Source: Kribbella pittospori (GTDB lineage Bacteria > Actinomycetota > Actinomycetes > Propionibacteriales > Kribbellaceae). From it: a stretch of 64,000 bases of DNA. A program made the translations under genes and the position numbers. Shown here in pieces: positions 9,282 to 17,854 of the stretch (position 1 is the stretch's first letter; the number at the start of each line of letters is the position of its first letter). The stretch covers positions 27,380 through 91,379 of the forward strand of contig NZ_SJKB01000025.1 of assembly GCF_004331465.1 (NCBI RefSeq), written 5' to 3'. The notes under the pieces are model-generated. The model worked only from the letters and a program-made list of their open reading frames with translations, was not told where the DNA came from and did not search any database.

Positions 9282-9391
9282 GCGATAGCCGAGCAGCTCA
9301 ATCGTGAAGGTGTGCCGTGTCCATCAGTTCACGCTCCCGTGCAGAACCGGTCGCTCAAAGGCGCAGCTAGTGGTGGCTCAGCCGAGGTCAT
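9282..9391 (+). pseudogene. Serine recombinase/resolvase-like remnant
   Basis: In frame from 9282 the translation contains AIAEQLNREGVPCPS followed by HAPVQNRSLKGA. This matches the conserved segment of large serine recombinases around the 'IAEQLN..G.P.P' motif. A stop immediately precedes it in frame and the open frame ends at 9391, so only ~36 codons survive. It is the only mobile-element trace I see here and may mark an old insertion at the edge of the stress island. Confidence 0.45.
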
Positions 9392-9633
9392 GAGCCACTG
9401 TGGGTAACCTCGGCTCCTTGTTCCTGAGCGTTAGGAGACCGGCCGCCAGTGCGGAGAGGGTCCGGACGAGCGTGGGCAGCAGTGTGGGGTGGGAGGCGGC
9501 CAGTTCGGGATCTTCGGCGTAGACCTGGGCGAGTACGGGGGAGTGACGCCATTCGGCTGGAGAATCCCTACGGAACACGTAACCCCCAGGCCCGCCAGAG
9601 CGTGATTCTGGCGCCGTCGGGTACAAGCAGGCG

Positions 9634-12000
9634 ATGCAGCACATCCATGCAAAACCTCTGACCGACCAGCAACTACAGGGGCTCGACGCCTACTGGCGGG
9701 CCACCAACTACCTGTCTGTCGGGCAGATCTATCTCCTGGACAATCCACTGCTCCGGGAGCCGTTGCGGCCCGAGCACATCAAGCCGCGGCTGCTCGGCCA
9801 CTGGGGTACGACGCCCGGTCTCAACCTCATCTACGCACATCTCAACCGCGTGATCCGGCAGCGCGAGCAGCAGATGCTGTTCGTGACCGGACCCGGACAC
9901 GGCGGTCCCGCGCTCGTCGCCAACACGTGGCTCGAGGGCAGCTGGAGCACGGCCTACCCGAACACAACGCGGGACGAACGCGGCATGGCCCGGCTGTTCA
10001 AGCAGTTCTCGTTCCCCGGCGGCGTCCCGAGTCACGTCGCCGCGGACGTCCCGGGTTCCATCAACGAAGGCGGCGAGCTCGGCTATTCGCTGAGCCACGC
10101 GTACGGCGCCGCCGCCGACAACCCGGATCTCGTCGTGGCCTGCGTGGTCGGCGACGGTGAAGCCGAGACCGGACCGCTCGCGACGTCATGGCATTCCAAC
10201 AAGTTCCTCGATCCGGTGCGGGACGGCGCGGTGCTGCCGATCCTGCACCTGAACGGCTACAAGATCGCCAACCCCGCCGTGCTCGCACGAATCGACGACG
10301 AGGAGCTGACCGCGCTTCTGCGCGGCTACGGGTATGAGCCGTTCCTGGTCGAGGGGTCGGACCCGGCGACGGTGCATCAGGCGCTCGCGGGCACTCTGGA
10401 CAGATGTCTCGACCGGATCACGGAGATCCAACTGGAGGCTCGGTCGGCGGCGGGCCATCCGCTCCGGCCTGCTTGGCCAGTGATCGTGCTGCGGACGCCC
10501 AAAGGCTGGACCGGACCGCGCACCGTCGATGGTCAACCGGTGGAGGACACCTGGCGATCACATCAGGTGCCGCTGACCGGCGTACGGACCGACGAGGAGC
10601 ACCTGCGGCAGTTGGAGTCGTGGCTGCGCAGCTACCGGCCGCAGGAGTTGTTCGACGAGCAGGGCCGCCCGGTCGACGCATTGCTCGAGCTGGCGCCCGG
10701 GCCGGCGCTGCGGATGGGTTCGTGCCCGCACGCCAACGGCGGGCTGGTCAGCCGGGCCCTCGAACTGCCGGACGTCGAGGAGTACGCCGTACCCGTGAAA
10801 GCGCCGGGGTTCGCGGACGGCGAGCCGACGAAGGTGTTCGGTGCCTTCCTTCGGGATGTCTTCCGTCAGAATGCCGACAACTTCCGCCTGTTCGGGCCGG
10901 ACGAGACCGAGTCGAACCGGCTGGGCGAGGTGTACGAGGCGACGGACAAAGCATGGCTCGGGGACCAACGGGAGACCGATGAGCACCTGTCACCGGACGG
11001 TCGGGTGTTCGAGATTCTCAGCGAGCACACCTGCCAGGGTTGGTTGGAGGGGTACCTCCTCACCGGCCGGCACGGGCTGTTCTCGTCGTACGAGGCGTTC
11101 GTGCACATCGTCGACTCGATGGTGAACCAGCATGCGAAGTGGCTCAAGACCATCAATCGGCTCGATTGGCGGCGGCCGGTTCCGTCGCTGAACTATCTGC
11201 TCACGTCGCATGTGTGGCGGCAGGATCACAACGGGTTCTCGCACCAGGATCCCGGCTTCATCGACCACGTGGTGAACAAGAAGGCGGAGGTCGTCCGGGT
11301 CTACCTGCCTCCGGACACGAACACGCTGCTGTCCACCATGGACCACTGCCTGCGGACCCGGAACTACATCAACGTCGTTGTCGCTGGCAAACAACCGCAG
11401 CCGAACTGGCTGGACTGGGAGTCCGCCGCGCTGCATTGTGCGCGCGGGATCGGCGTGTGGGAGTTCGCCAGCAACGACCGGGGCGACCCGGACGTGGTGA
11501 TGGCTTGTGCGGGCGACGTACCGACGATGGAGACCCTGGCGGCGGTCAGCCTGTTGCGCGAACACCTGCCCGAGTTGCGGATCCGCGTGGTGAACGTCGT
11601 CGACTTGATGCGGCTGCAGGATGCCGGTGAGCATCCGCACGGGCTGACCGACGCTGAGTTCGACGCGTTGTTCACCACGGATACCCCGGTAATCTTCGCC
11701 TACCACGGCTATCCGTCGCTGATCCATCGACTCACCTACCGCCGGCACGGGCACGACAACCTGCATGTGCGCGGCTACATCGAAGAGGGTACGACGACCA
11801 CGCCCTTCGACATGGTCGTGCTGAACAACCTCGATCGGTACCACCTGGCGATGGACGTGATCGACCGGGTTCCGGCGCTGGGGACGCGTGCGGTGGCGAC
11901 GCGGCAGTACTTCGCCGACCAGCGGACCCGGCACCGCGCCTACGTCACGAAGTACGGCGAGGATCTGCCGGAGGTCCGCGAGTGGCGATGGATCTCCTGA
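9634..12000 (+). CDS. xfp: Xylulose-5-phosphate/fructose-6-phosphate phosphoketolase
   Basis: This 788-residue ThDP enzyme cleaves xylulose-5-P or fructose-6-P with phosphate, giving acetyl phosphate plus glyceraldehyde-3-P or erythrose-4-P. Hallmarks are GPGHGGPA (~residue 90), ELGYSLSHAYGA (~150), the ThDP motif GDGEAETGPLATSWHSNKF (~175) and the C-terminal HGYPSLIHRLTYRR. The length is typical. The ATG at 9634 has a weak upstream purine run. Acetate kinase normally follows and would convert acetyl-P to acetate plus ATP, but that gene is broken here (11988-12282). Confidence 0.95.
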   Translation: MQHIHAKPLTDQQLQGLDAYWRATNYLSVGQIYLLDNPLLREPLRPEHIKPRLLGHWGTTPGLNLIYAHLNRVIRQREQQMLFVTGPGHGGPALVANTWLEGSWSTAYPNTTRDERGMARLFKQFSFPGGVPSHVAADVPGSINEGGELGYSLSHAYGAAADNPDLVVACVVGDGEAETGPLATSWHSNKFLDPVRDGAVLPILHLNGYKIANPAVLARIDDEELTALLRGYGYEPFLVEGSDPATVHQALAGTLDRCLDRITEIQLEARSAAGHPLRPAWPVIVLRTPKGWTGPRTVDGQPVEDTWRSHQVPLTGVRTDEEHLRQLESWLRSYRPQELFDEQGRPVDALLELAPGPALRMGSCPHANGGLVSRALELPDVEEYAVPVKAPGFADGEPTKVFGAFLRDVFRQNADNFRLFGPDETESNRLGEVYEATDKAWLGDQRETDEHLSPDGRVFEILSEHTCQGWLEGYLLTGRHGLFSSYEAFVHIVDSMVNQHAKWLKTINRLDWRRPVPSLNYLLTSHVWRQDHNGFSHQDPGFIDHVVNKKAEVVRVYLPPDTNTLLSTMDHCLRTRNYINVVVAGKQPQPNWLDWESAALHCARGIGVWEFASNDRGDPDVVMACAGDVPTMETLAAVSLLREHLPELRIRVVNVVDLMRLQDAGEHPHGLTDAEFDALFTTDTPVIFAYHGYPSLIHRLTYRRHGHDNLHVRGYIEEGTTTTPFDMVVLNNLDRYHLAMDVIDRVPALGTRAVATRQYFADQRTRHRAYVTKYGEDLPEVREWRWIS

Positions 12001-12282
12001 TCGTCAACGCGGGGTCGTCGAGCCTGAAGCTGCGGGTGTTGTCGCCGGACGACGAGGTGCTGCACGAGCGCTCCATCTCCGACTGGGACCGGTGAACATT
12101 CGGCTGTGGTCCGCGCTGCGGCCGGCCGCAGGCTGACGTGGCTGGGAGTCGTGCTGGATGCCAAGAGCAACGAGACAGGGGAGCCCGTGATCACTACGCC
12201 GGAGTCACCGGTCACGGCGTACATCGTGCCTGCCCGCGAGGACCTGACCATGGCCGCCCAAGCCCGGCGGCTGCTCGAGTAG
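11988..12282 (+). pseudogene. ackA: Acetate kinase pseudogene with large internal deletion
   Basis: The first part (11988-12095) encodes MDLLIVNAGSSSLKLRVLSP, the acetate kinase N-terminus, and stops after 35 codons. From 12097 in another frame the translation reads SAVVRAAAGRRLTWLGVVLD and ends at TAG 12280-12282 with AAQARRLLE, the acetate kinase C-terminus. Roughly 300 central codons, including the substrate and ATP sites, are missing, and the junction is out of frame. The 5' end overlaps xfp by 13 nt, the normal coupling of an xfp-ack operon. It cannot be functional. Confidence 0.88.
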
Positions 12283-12310
12283 GTCGCCGGAGGCACGCTG
12301 GAGGATCAGG

Positions 12311-12688
12311 TCACTGCTCGGATTGGCCTCGGTGCGCCTGGACGGGTTGCTCGAGCATGCCGTGCAGGTGGGCGGCCGCGAGTTCGATCTCGGTGTACTT
12401 GTACTGTCCGGCGCGCGACTCCGCGGACATCACCCCGCAGCGGTGGACGTCGGTGAAGTCGCCGTAGGGAAACTTGTACCTCGCCTTGGTGTCCTCGTCG
12501 TGCTCAACGTCCAGGCCCAGATACCACTTCCGGTACTCCGAGAATCCGTGCCGCTCGATGAATGCGTTCTCATCGGCTGCGGTCGGTCGATGCTCGCTCC
12601 AGTCGTCTCTGTCGTCGTGCACCGTCCTGCCCGCGGCAATGAGTTCTCTGGCATGTGCGTAGGCTCGCTCATTCAACTTCACACTCAT
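12311..12688 (-). CDS. Conserved hypothetical protein, Tyr/His/Glu-rich, third gene of MFS-MscS operon
   Basis: This is a 125-residue soluble protein with no signal or membrane segment. It is rich in charged and aromatic residues (KWYLGLD, YKFPYGDF, HRCGVMSAESRAGQYKY). It resembles a family of small uncharacterised actinobacterial proteins. The start overlaps the mscS stop by one base (TGATG), so it is translationally coupled. It should be controlled by the stress box at 15497-15516 upstream of the operon. Function unknown. Confidence 0.7.
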   Translation of the reverse strand: MSVKLNERAYAHARELIAAGRTVHDDRDDWSEHRPTAADENAFIERHGFSEYRKWYLGLDVEHDEDTKARYKFPYGDFTDVHRCGVMSAESRAGQYKYTEIELAAAHLHGMLEQPVQAHRGQSEQ

Positions 12689-13815
12689 CAGGTCTCCCTG
12701 GTTCGCTGGTCGGCGGTTGATCGGTGTGTCAGGTGTGCCATGGTGTTGAACGCGTTGCGTTGCGAGACATCGGCGCGGACCCTCGGCAGGGCGTCGGGGT
12801 GATGCTGCTGCAGGAAGAGCAGCAACTTCTCGCGCACGTCGCAGCGTAGGTCCCAGTTGCTGGGGGCGTCGGCGGAGCTCACCAGCCCGCGAACGACCAT
12901 CGTCGTCGGAGTGGTGTCCACGACCTGCAGGACCCAGTCCCGGCCGTCCCAGAGGGGAGAGCCCTGGACCAGCCGGTACATCTCGGCGCGGAGGTCCTCG
13001 ACGGATGCCCGGAAGTCGACGTGCAGGAAGATGCTGCCGAGCACCCTTGCCTCATCCCGGGTCCAGTTCTGGAACACGTTCGTGGTGAACCACGAGATCG
13101 GCAGGATGAGCCTGCGGTTGTCCCAGGTCCGGACGACGACGTACGTCAAGGTGATCTCCTCGATGCGGCCCCACTCGTCGTGGACGACGACGACGTCGTC
13201 GATGCGGATCGGATCGGCGACTGCGATCTGTATGCCGGCGAACAGGTTGGTCAGGGTCGTCTGTGCGGCCAGGCCGGCCACGACGCCCAATACACCTGCC
13301 GACACCAGGAAGCTCGCGCCAAGAGCGCGAGCCCAGGGGATGGTCATGGCCCCCGCCGCGATCCCGATGAAGACCAGCACGGCGATGGCGACCCGGCGGA
13401 GGACAAGAATCTGCGTCGTGATCCTGCGCGACTGCCGATTGTCGCTCACGGCGAGGTCGAGGCGCGACGACGCGACGTCCTCGACCACGCCGGTCAACTG
13501 GATCAGCAGCCAGGTGACGGCGGCGATCAGTGCCAGGACAAGAGCGTGGCGGATGATGTCTGCCAGTGTGGCGGGCAGGCCCACTGCCGGCAGCGCGATC
13601 ACGATGGCGGTGGTGACGACGACGATCCGGAACGGGCGCCTGCACCGTCGTTGCAGCGAGAACCATACGGGCGAGGGCGAGCGAGCCTGCCTACGGCGTA
13701 CGAGGATTCGAGCCCCGACGGTCACCAGCAAGGCGACCGTGATCGGGACGGCCACGGCCAACGCCGACTCGATGTACTCCCGCGCTCCTGCCACGCTCGT
13801 CTCGCCGATCGTCAT
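12688..13815 (-). CDS. MscS-family mechanosensitive ion channel
   Basis: This 375-residue inner-membrane channel has several N-terminal hydrophobic segments. The pore-lining and beta domain follow, visible as GVLGVVAGLAAQTTLTNLFAG (one residue short of the full helix) and DPIRIDDVVVV, VEEITLTYV-like text (EEITLTYVVVRTWDNRR) and PISWFTTNVFQNW. It would release solutes on hypo-osmotic shock or set membrane tension. The ATG at 13815 overlaps the stop of the upstream MFS gene (ATGA); a longer open frame to 14229 is a shadow of that gene. Confidence 0.87.
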   Translation of the reverse strand: MTIGETSVAGAREYIESALAVAVPITVALLVTVGARILVRRRQARSPSPVWFSLQRRCRRPFRIVVVTTAIVIALPAVGLPATLADIIRHALVLALIAAVTWLLIQLTGVVEDVASSRLDLAVSDNRQSRRITTQILVLRRVAIAVLVFIGIAAGAMTIPWARALGASFLVSAGVLGVVAGLAAQTTLTNLFAGIQIAVADPIRIDDVVVVHDEWGRIEEITLTYVVVRTWDNRRLILPISWFTTNVFQNWTRDEARVLGSIFLHVDFRASVEDLRAEMYRLVQGSPLWDGRDWVLQVVDTTPTTMVVRGLVSSADAPSNWDLRCDVREKLLLFLQQHHPDALPRVRADVSQRNAFNTMAHLTHRSTADQRTRET

Positions 13816-15371
13816 GTCCGCCGCGGGTGCTCCGACTGCCGCTCGGCCGGCGGCCGGCGGCGAACGTGCGACGTCAGACCGCCGGTGAGACCGCTCTCGG
13901 CACCGGCGACCAGAGCGCGTACCGACAGCGGAGTGGCGACGGCCTCGAGGGAGCGGCGCTCGGCGTCGATTCCCCAGACGAACTCGACCAGACCGCCGAT
14001 CACCATGAGCAACGCGGCGGCGGCGTAGCCGGCAAAGACCGCGCCTCGGTCGCTGCCGTCCCCGATCAGCGTTGCGAACAGCCAGGGCGCGATCACTCCG
14101 CCGGCGAGCACCGACAGGGCGAAGAAGAAGGCGATGGCCTGTGCCCGGATCTCGACCGGGAAAATCTCGCTCACCGTGAGGTACGCCGACGATGCGGCGG
14201 CCGACGCGACGAAGAAGATGACACACCACAACACCGTTTGGGTGGTGGCGGTCAGAGCATCCTGGTTGAAGAGCCAGCCGGTGACGAACAGCAGCACCCC
14301 GGACAGGCTGTAGGTGCTGCCGACCATGATCCGGCGGCCGATCGTGTCGAAGTACTGGCCGAGCAGTATCGGCCCGAGCAGGTTCCCAAGAGCGAACGGG
14401 AAGATGAAGTACGCGACCTTGTCGTCGGCGATGCCATAGAACTCGGCAAGGATCAGGGCGTACGTGAAGAAGATCGCGTTGTAGAGGAAGGCCTGCGTCG
14501 ACATCAGCGTGACCCCGACCAGCGAACGTCGGCGATAGTCTCGCAGGGTCACCCGGGCGAGTTCGCGATACGACACCAGACCGCGCGGGCTGAGCTCGAT
14601 GGAGCGGTCGTCCCCGACCGGTTGTACGTCGATGCCCTTCGCCGCAAGGTCACGTTCCAACGTGGCGACGATCTGCTCCGCCTCGTCGGCACGTCCGTGG
14701 GTGAGCAGCCATCTCGGGCTCTCCGGAATGTGCCGCCGCAGCGGCCAGATCAGGACGCCGACGAGCGGCCCGATGAGCAGCGCGAGGCGCCACCCCACGT
14801 TGACGTCGAGGATGTCCGGATCGAGGAACAGGAAGTTCGCGCTCGCCCCGATCATCGCGCCCAGCCAGTACGTTCCGTTGACGGCCAGGTCCGTGCGACC
14901 GCGGTAGTTCGCCGGGATGAGCTCGTCGATGGCCGAGTTGATCGCGGCGTACTCACCGCCGATGCCGGCGCCGGCGATCACCCGGGTCACTGCGAAGAAC
15001 GGGAAGTTCAGCGAGACCGCCGTGAGCGCGTTGCCGAGCAGGTACACGCCGAGGGTCAGCAAGAACAGCTTCCGCCGGCCGAGCTTGTCGGTCAGCCGGC
15101 CGAAGAAGAGCGCACCGAGCACCTCTCCGAACAGATAGAGGCTCGCGCCGAGTCCTACCTGGGATGACGTCAACCCCAGTGTGTCCTGGTCTCGCAGCCG
15201 ATCTGCGATGGTGCCGGCGATCGTGATCTCCACGCCGTCCAGCACCCAGGTGATGCCCAGCGCGACGACCACGCGCCAATGGAACGGACTCCACGGCAGG
15301 CGGTCTAGCCGGGCCGGGACTGTGGTCCGGATCGGTACGGGCCCGAGCCCGGGGCTCCGGGCCCCCGTCAT
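13812..15371 (-). CDS. MFS transporter (sugar porter-like, 12 TM)
   Basis: This 519-residue major facilitator has about 12 hydrophobic segments. Typical motifs are GRLTDKLGRRKLF after TM2, RVIAGAGIGGEYAAINSA around TM4, PESPRWLL in the central loop and YFDTIGRR in the second half. Such proteins carry sugars, aromatic acids or metabolites by H+ symport; the substrate is not evident. It opens a three-gene coupled operon with MscS and a small hypothetical. A stress box with a -10-like GACCGT lies upstream, giving an estimated leader of ~95 nt. Confidence 0.85.
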   Translation of the reverse strand: MTGARSPGLGPVPIRTTVPARLDRLPWSPFHWRVVVALGITWVLDGVEITIAGTIADRLRDQDTLGLTSSQVGLGASLYLFGEVLGALFFGRLTDKLGRRKLFLLTLGVYLLGNALTAVSLNFPFFAVTRVIAGAGIGGEYAAINSAIDELIPANYRGRTDLAVNGTYWLGAMIGASANFLFLDPDILDVNVGWRLALLIGPLVGVLIWPLRRHIPESPRWLLTHGRADEAEQIVATLERDLAAKGIDVQPVGDDRSIELSPRGLVSYRELARVTLRDYRRRSLVGVTLMSTQAFLYNAIFFTYALILAEFYGIADDKVAYFIFPFALGNLLGPILLGQYFDTIGRRIMVGSTYSLSGVLLFVTGWLFNQDALTATTQTVLWCVIFFVASAAASSAYLTVSEIFPVEIRAQAIAFFFALSVLAGGVIAPWLFATLIGDGSDRGAVFAGYAAAALLMVIGGLVEFVWGIDAERRSLEAVATPLSVRALVAGAESGLTGGLTSHVRRRPPAERQSEHPRRT

Positions 15372-15496
15372 AGCGGCACCTGCACGTTTCCGTTCGGCGC
15401 TGACCGGTGTGCCATGGCGCGCCTCCTCCTACTGAAGACGACATGCTGTTCTGTGACGCGCTTGGACCTCCACGGTCACCGCTGCGACGCGGGCGC

Positions 15497-15516
15497 GCGT
15501 CCCCCGATCACGTAGT
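15497..15516 (-). promoter_or_regulatory. Stress box F (ACTAC-N8-GGGACGC) for the MFS-mscS operon
   Basis: Read on the minus strand: ACTAC, 8 nt, GGGACGC. The -10-like GACCGT begins 19 nt downstream (15477-15472). One mismatch to the consensus. It is divergent from box L, 32 nt away. Confidence 0.6.
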
Positions 15517-15548
15517 TTCGGGCCGCCGTTCGACGCACCGACCTCGCG

Positions 15549-15568
15549 TCTACACAGACGCGGGATGC
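15549..15568 (+). promoter_or_regulatory. Stress box L (TCTAC-N8-GGGATGC) for dps
   Basis: Half-sites TCTAC and GGGATGC are 8 nt apart; the -10-like CACGAT lies 20 nt downstream (15589-15594). It is upstream of the Dps gene with an estimated leader of ~35 nt. Confidence 0.65.
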
Positions 15569-15635
15569 CACGGCCAGTGATAGCTCGCCACGATGACTGA
15601 GACATACCGGCGCAATTCTGAGGCAGGAGAGAGCT

Positions 15636-16085
15636 ATGGACCGAAACGCTGTCGGAAAGGAACTCGAACCGCTGCTCATCGAACTGATCGATCTCGCGCT
15701 CACCGCGAAGCAGGCTCACTGGAATGTCAGCGGCCTGTGGTTCCGGCCACTGCACCTACAGCTCGACGAGCTTGCCGACGATGTCCGGAACTGGTCCGAT
15801 GACGTCGCCGAGCGTCTGTCGACCATCGGCCTTGCCGCCGACGGGCGTCTGGAGACGCTGGCGAAGATGACGCCGTTCACTGCGTTCCCAGATGGCTTCG
15901 TCGACAGTCTGACGGCGGTGCCGCACATGGTCGAGCGCCTGAACCTGGTCGTCGAGAGCAACCGCACGCGGATCGACCGCCTCGGCGCGCTTGACCTCGT
16001 CAGCCAGGACCTTGTCATCAGTGTGACCGCGGGCCTCGAGAAGCATCGCTGGATGTTCGCGGCCGAGCAGTCGAGCAAGGCCTGA
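15636..16085 (+). CDS. dps: Dps-family DNA-protection ferritin
   Basis: This 149-residue four-helix protein should form dodecamers that oxidise Fe(II) with peroxide, store iron and coat DNA in starved cells. The Dps signature AKQAHWNVSG lies at ~residues 24-33. The following DDVRNWSDDVAERLSTIG supplies the neighbouring acidic ferroxidase ligands, and the C-terminal helix ends EKHRWMFAAEQ. GGAGAGAG precedes the ATG. Its promoter carries stress box L, consistent with starvation or oxidative control. Confidence 0.92.
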   Translation: MDRNAVGKELEPLLIELIDLALTAKQAHWNVSGLWFRPLHLQLDELADDVRNWSDDVAERLSTIGLAADGRLETLAKMTPFTAFPDGFVDSLTAVPHMVERLNLVVESNRTRIDRLGALDLVSQDLVISVTAGLEKHRWMFAAEQSSKA

Positions 16086-16231
16086 TTCCGGCGGTCGGTT
16101 GCCCGGCCTGCGCGTCCGGTGTGGGCGGACGAGCACAGTCGCGGGCCGGGCTACCGAGTGTCCTTCCGGGATGTCATCGTCTGGAGTGTCGAAGATGCCT
16201 CCTCTCTGCGGTCCTACTCGCCGATCGCGAA

Positions 16232-16687
16232 CTACTTCACCTCGATCTGGCGGCGTTGACCGGCGGAGCCTTTCGGGACGGTCACGCGCAGGACGCCGTC
16301 GTTCAGCGTCGCCTCGACACCGTCCTGCTTGACGTTGTCGGGCAGCACCAACTCGTAGTGGAAGCGCCCCCAGGAGCGGGTCTGGCGTCGCAGCCATCCC
16401 TTGCGCCCTTCATCTTCGGGGCGCTCGCCGCTGATGACGAGGCGACGGCCGTCGAGTTCGATGTTGATGTTCTTCTTTTTCACGCCAGGCAACTCGACCT
16501 CGAGCACGTAGCCGTCGTCGGTCTCCTCCAGGTCGGCGAGGGGGGTGAAGCCGTCGCGGAGCATGGACGGGACTTCGGCCCACTGGTCGTCGAACAGCCG
16601 GGACATCTGCTGGGTGAGCCGCTCGAACTCGTTGGCCGGGTCCCACCGGGCAATGTCGCTCCTGGCACTTCGTACGGGCAGTGCCAT
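16232..16687 (-). CDS. Hsp20/alpha-crystallin small heat-shock protein
   Basis: This 151-residue ATP-independent holdase has a ~45-residue N-terminal arm (DIARWDPANEFERL). The alpha-crystallin domain runs from about residue 48 (YVLEVELPGVKKKNINIEL) to the signature LNDGVLRVTVPK, and the tail ends RRQIEVK. AAGGGACGG precedes the ATG. It is one of three Hsp20 loci in the window plus a C-terminal scrap at ~40150. Stress box E lies ~80 nt upstream. Confidence 0.92.
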   Translation of the reverse strand: MALPVRSARSDIARWDPANEFERLTQQMSRLFDDQWAEVPSMLRDGFTPLADLEETDDGYVLEVELPGVKKKNINIELDGRRLVISGERPEDEGRKGWLRRQTRSWGRFHYELVLPDNVKQDGVEATLNDGVLRVTVPKGSAGQRRQIEVK

Positions 16688-16766
16688 CGTTTCCGTCCCT
16701 TCGTGTGTGTTGGCCTGGCGGGTTGCCGGGCCTGTACCGCAAGCATTCGACGCGAGACGGTACGAC

Positions 16767-16786
16767 GCATCCCGCGTCCGCGCAGT
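16767..16786 (-). promoter_or_regulatory. Stress box E (ACTGC-N8-GGGATGC) for Hsp20
   Basis: Minus-strand ACTGC and GGGATGC are separated by 8 nt; the -10-like AATGCT starts 19 nt downstream (16747-16742). The estimated leader to the Hsp20 ATG is ~48 nt. Confidence 0.65.
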
Positions 16787-16791
16787 CTCGC

Positions 16792-17241
16792 TTACAGCAA
16801 CAGGCCGAAGATCCGGAACGCGCGCTCCCAGTGCACCGTCTGGGGGTTCTTCACGTCGGGATCGATGATCTTCATCGTCCGGGCGAGTGCGAAGCTCAAT
16901 CCTCCGACAACCTCCGGCAACCGGGCTTCGGTCTCCTCGCTGAGTGTCACGTCGAGCGGCGGCCAGGTGGCCAGCTGCGCCAGTATTGGTTCCAGCTCGA
17001 CGTCCTCGTCGAGCTTCCGGAAGGCGTGGATGCTCTCTTGCAGACCTTTGGTGATGGGCAGATCCTGTGGTTGCAGGATGTCGCGACGGTTCGCGCTGGC
17101 GGTGGCCTGCCCGGCGATGAGGAGGTCGTACAGCTTCTCGGAGACGAAGTCGCTGTGGCGTTTGAGGTCGTCCTTGTCCACGTTCAGGCTCGCTGCGAGA
17201 CGGAAGAACCGCTCGAACCTGCTGACGCCCATCACCGTCAT
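16792..17241 (-). CDS. DUF1931-family protein (histone-fold-like, stress-associated)
   Basis: This 149-residue soluble protein matches the DUF1931 family known from actinobacteria and archaea. Conserved stretches include FERFFRLAASLNVDKDDLKR, ILQPQDLPITKGLQESIHAF and LEPILAQLATWPPLD. Members have a histone-like fold; their role is unknown. ATG 17241 overlaps the DoxX stop (ATGA). A decayed second copy of the middle of this protein exists at ~33690-33797 on the same strand. Control is probably from stress box D through the DoxX gene. Confidence 0.8.
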   Translation of the reverse strand: MTVMGVSRFERFFRLAASLNVDKDDLKRHSDFVSEKLYDLLIAGQATASANRRDILQPQDLPITKGLQESIHAFRKLDEDVELEPILAQLATWPPLDVTLSEETEARLPEVVGGLSFALARTMKIIDPDVKNPQTVHWERAFRIFGLLL

Positions 17242-17669
17242 GCGGAGTCCTTCCGATCGGTCAGGTCGCCGATGAGGAAGGCCAGTCCGATCCCGAACAA
17301 CCAGACGTCCTTGGCGATCGGCAAGCCCTGTTCGGTCGGCCGCAGGCTGCCTTCCTTGTGCATCCCCGGCGTCCGGAGGTAGAGCCCCAGGAGGCCCGCG
17401 GAGAAGGCGGTCAGGCCGGCTCCAGCCAGCGCCGCGGGGACCACCGGCGACAGCAGTGCGGCGCCGAGGGCCAGCTCCCCTGTGGCAAGCGCTCGGACGA
17501 ACCGCCGGGAGTCGACCTTCTGCAGCATCGGGTAGGCGCCTGCCGCGAAACCGTGCGTTTGTGCGGCCGTCGACGGATCCGCGCGGAGTTTGCGCAGTCC
17601 GGAGTCGATGATGAAGGCGCCCGCGCCGAGTCGCAGCGGCGCCTCCCAGGGCCTGATCCGGGCAATCAT
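17238..17669 (-). CDS. DoxX-like small membrane protein
   Basis: This 143-residue protein has about four hydrophobic segments (LRLGAGAFIIDSGLRKL, ALAGAGLTAFSAGLLGLYL, VWLFGIGLAFLIGDL). Family members sit in the membrane and are linked to thiol/oxidant homeostasis and quinone reactions. ATG 17669 (MIARIRPW) is preceded by GGAGGAGACAGGAG; the open frame to 17834 lacks membrane-protein character and a ribosome site. It is coupled to the DUF1931 gene and lies ~120 nt downstream of stress box D. Confidence 0.75.
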   Translation of the reverse strand: MIARIRPWEAPLRLGAGAFIIDSGLRKLRADPSTAAQTHGFAAGAYPMLQKVDSRRFVRALATGELALGAALLSPVVPAALAGAGLTAFSAGLLGLYLRTPGMHKEGSLRPTEQGLPIAKDVWLFGIGLAFLIGDLTDRKDSA

Positions 17670-17786
17670 GATGCGCTCCTGTCTCCTCCAGCGCGGGCCA
17701 CGGATCCGACGGCGACCGGCTGGAGGACTGCTGCCTTGGCAGCGGTCGCCACCGCTTCCGAGTCTCGTCAGGAACACCCGCGAGGC

Positions 17787-17806
17787 GCATCCCGCGACTG
17801 CGTAGA
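17787..17806 (-). promoter_or_regulatory. Stress box D (TCTAC-N8-GGGATGC) for doxX-DUF1931
   Basis: Minus-strand half-sites are 8 nt apart; the -10-like GAGACT lies 20 nt downstream (17766-17761). The -10 region (TGACGAGACTCGGAA) is nearly identical to that of box C, suggesting promoter duplication. Confidence 0.7.
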
Positions 17807-17854
17807 GCGGTAGCTCTGCGAACGAACTGGACAAGTCGCACCCGCTGCGAAATG

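Noticed and set aside
9010..9288. 92-codon plus-strand ORF between the IclR pair and xfp
   Set aside because: No good ribosome site, no recognisable family, and the overlapping frame holds a recombinase scrap; not enough to call a gene.
13815..14229. 138-codon N-terminal extension of the mscS ORF
   Set aside because: It is arginine-rich shadow sequence of the overlapping MFS gene; the ATGA coupling at 13815 gives the start.
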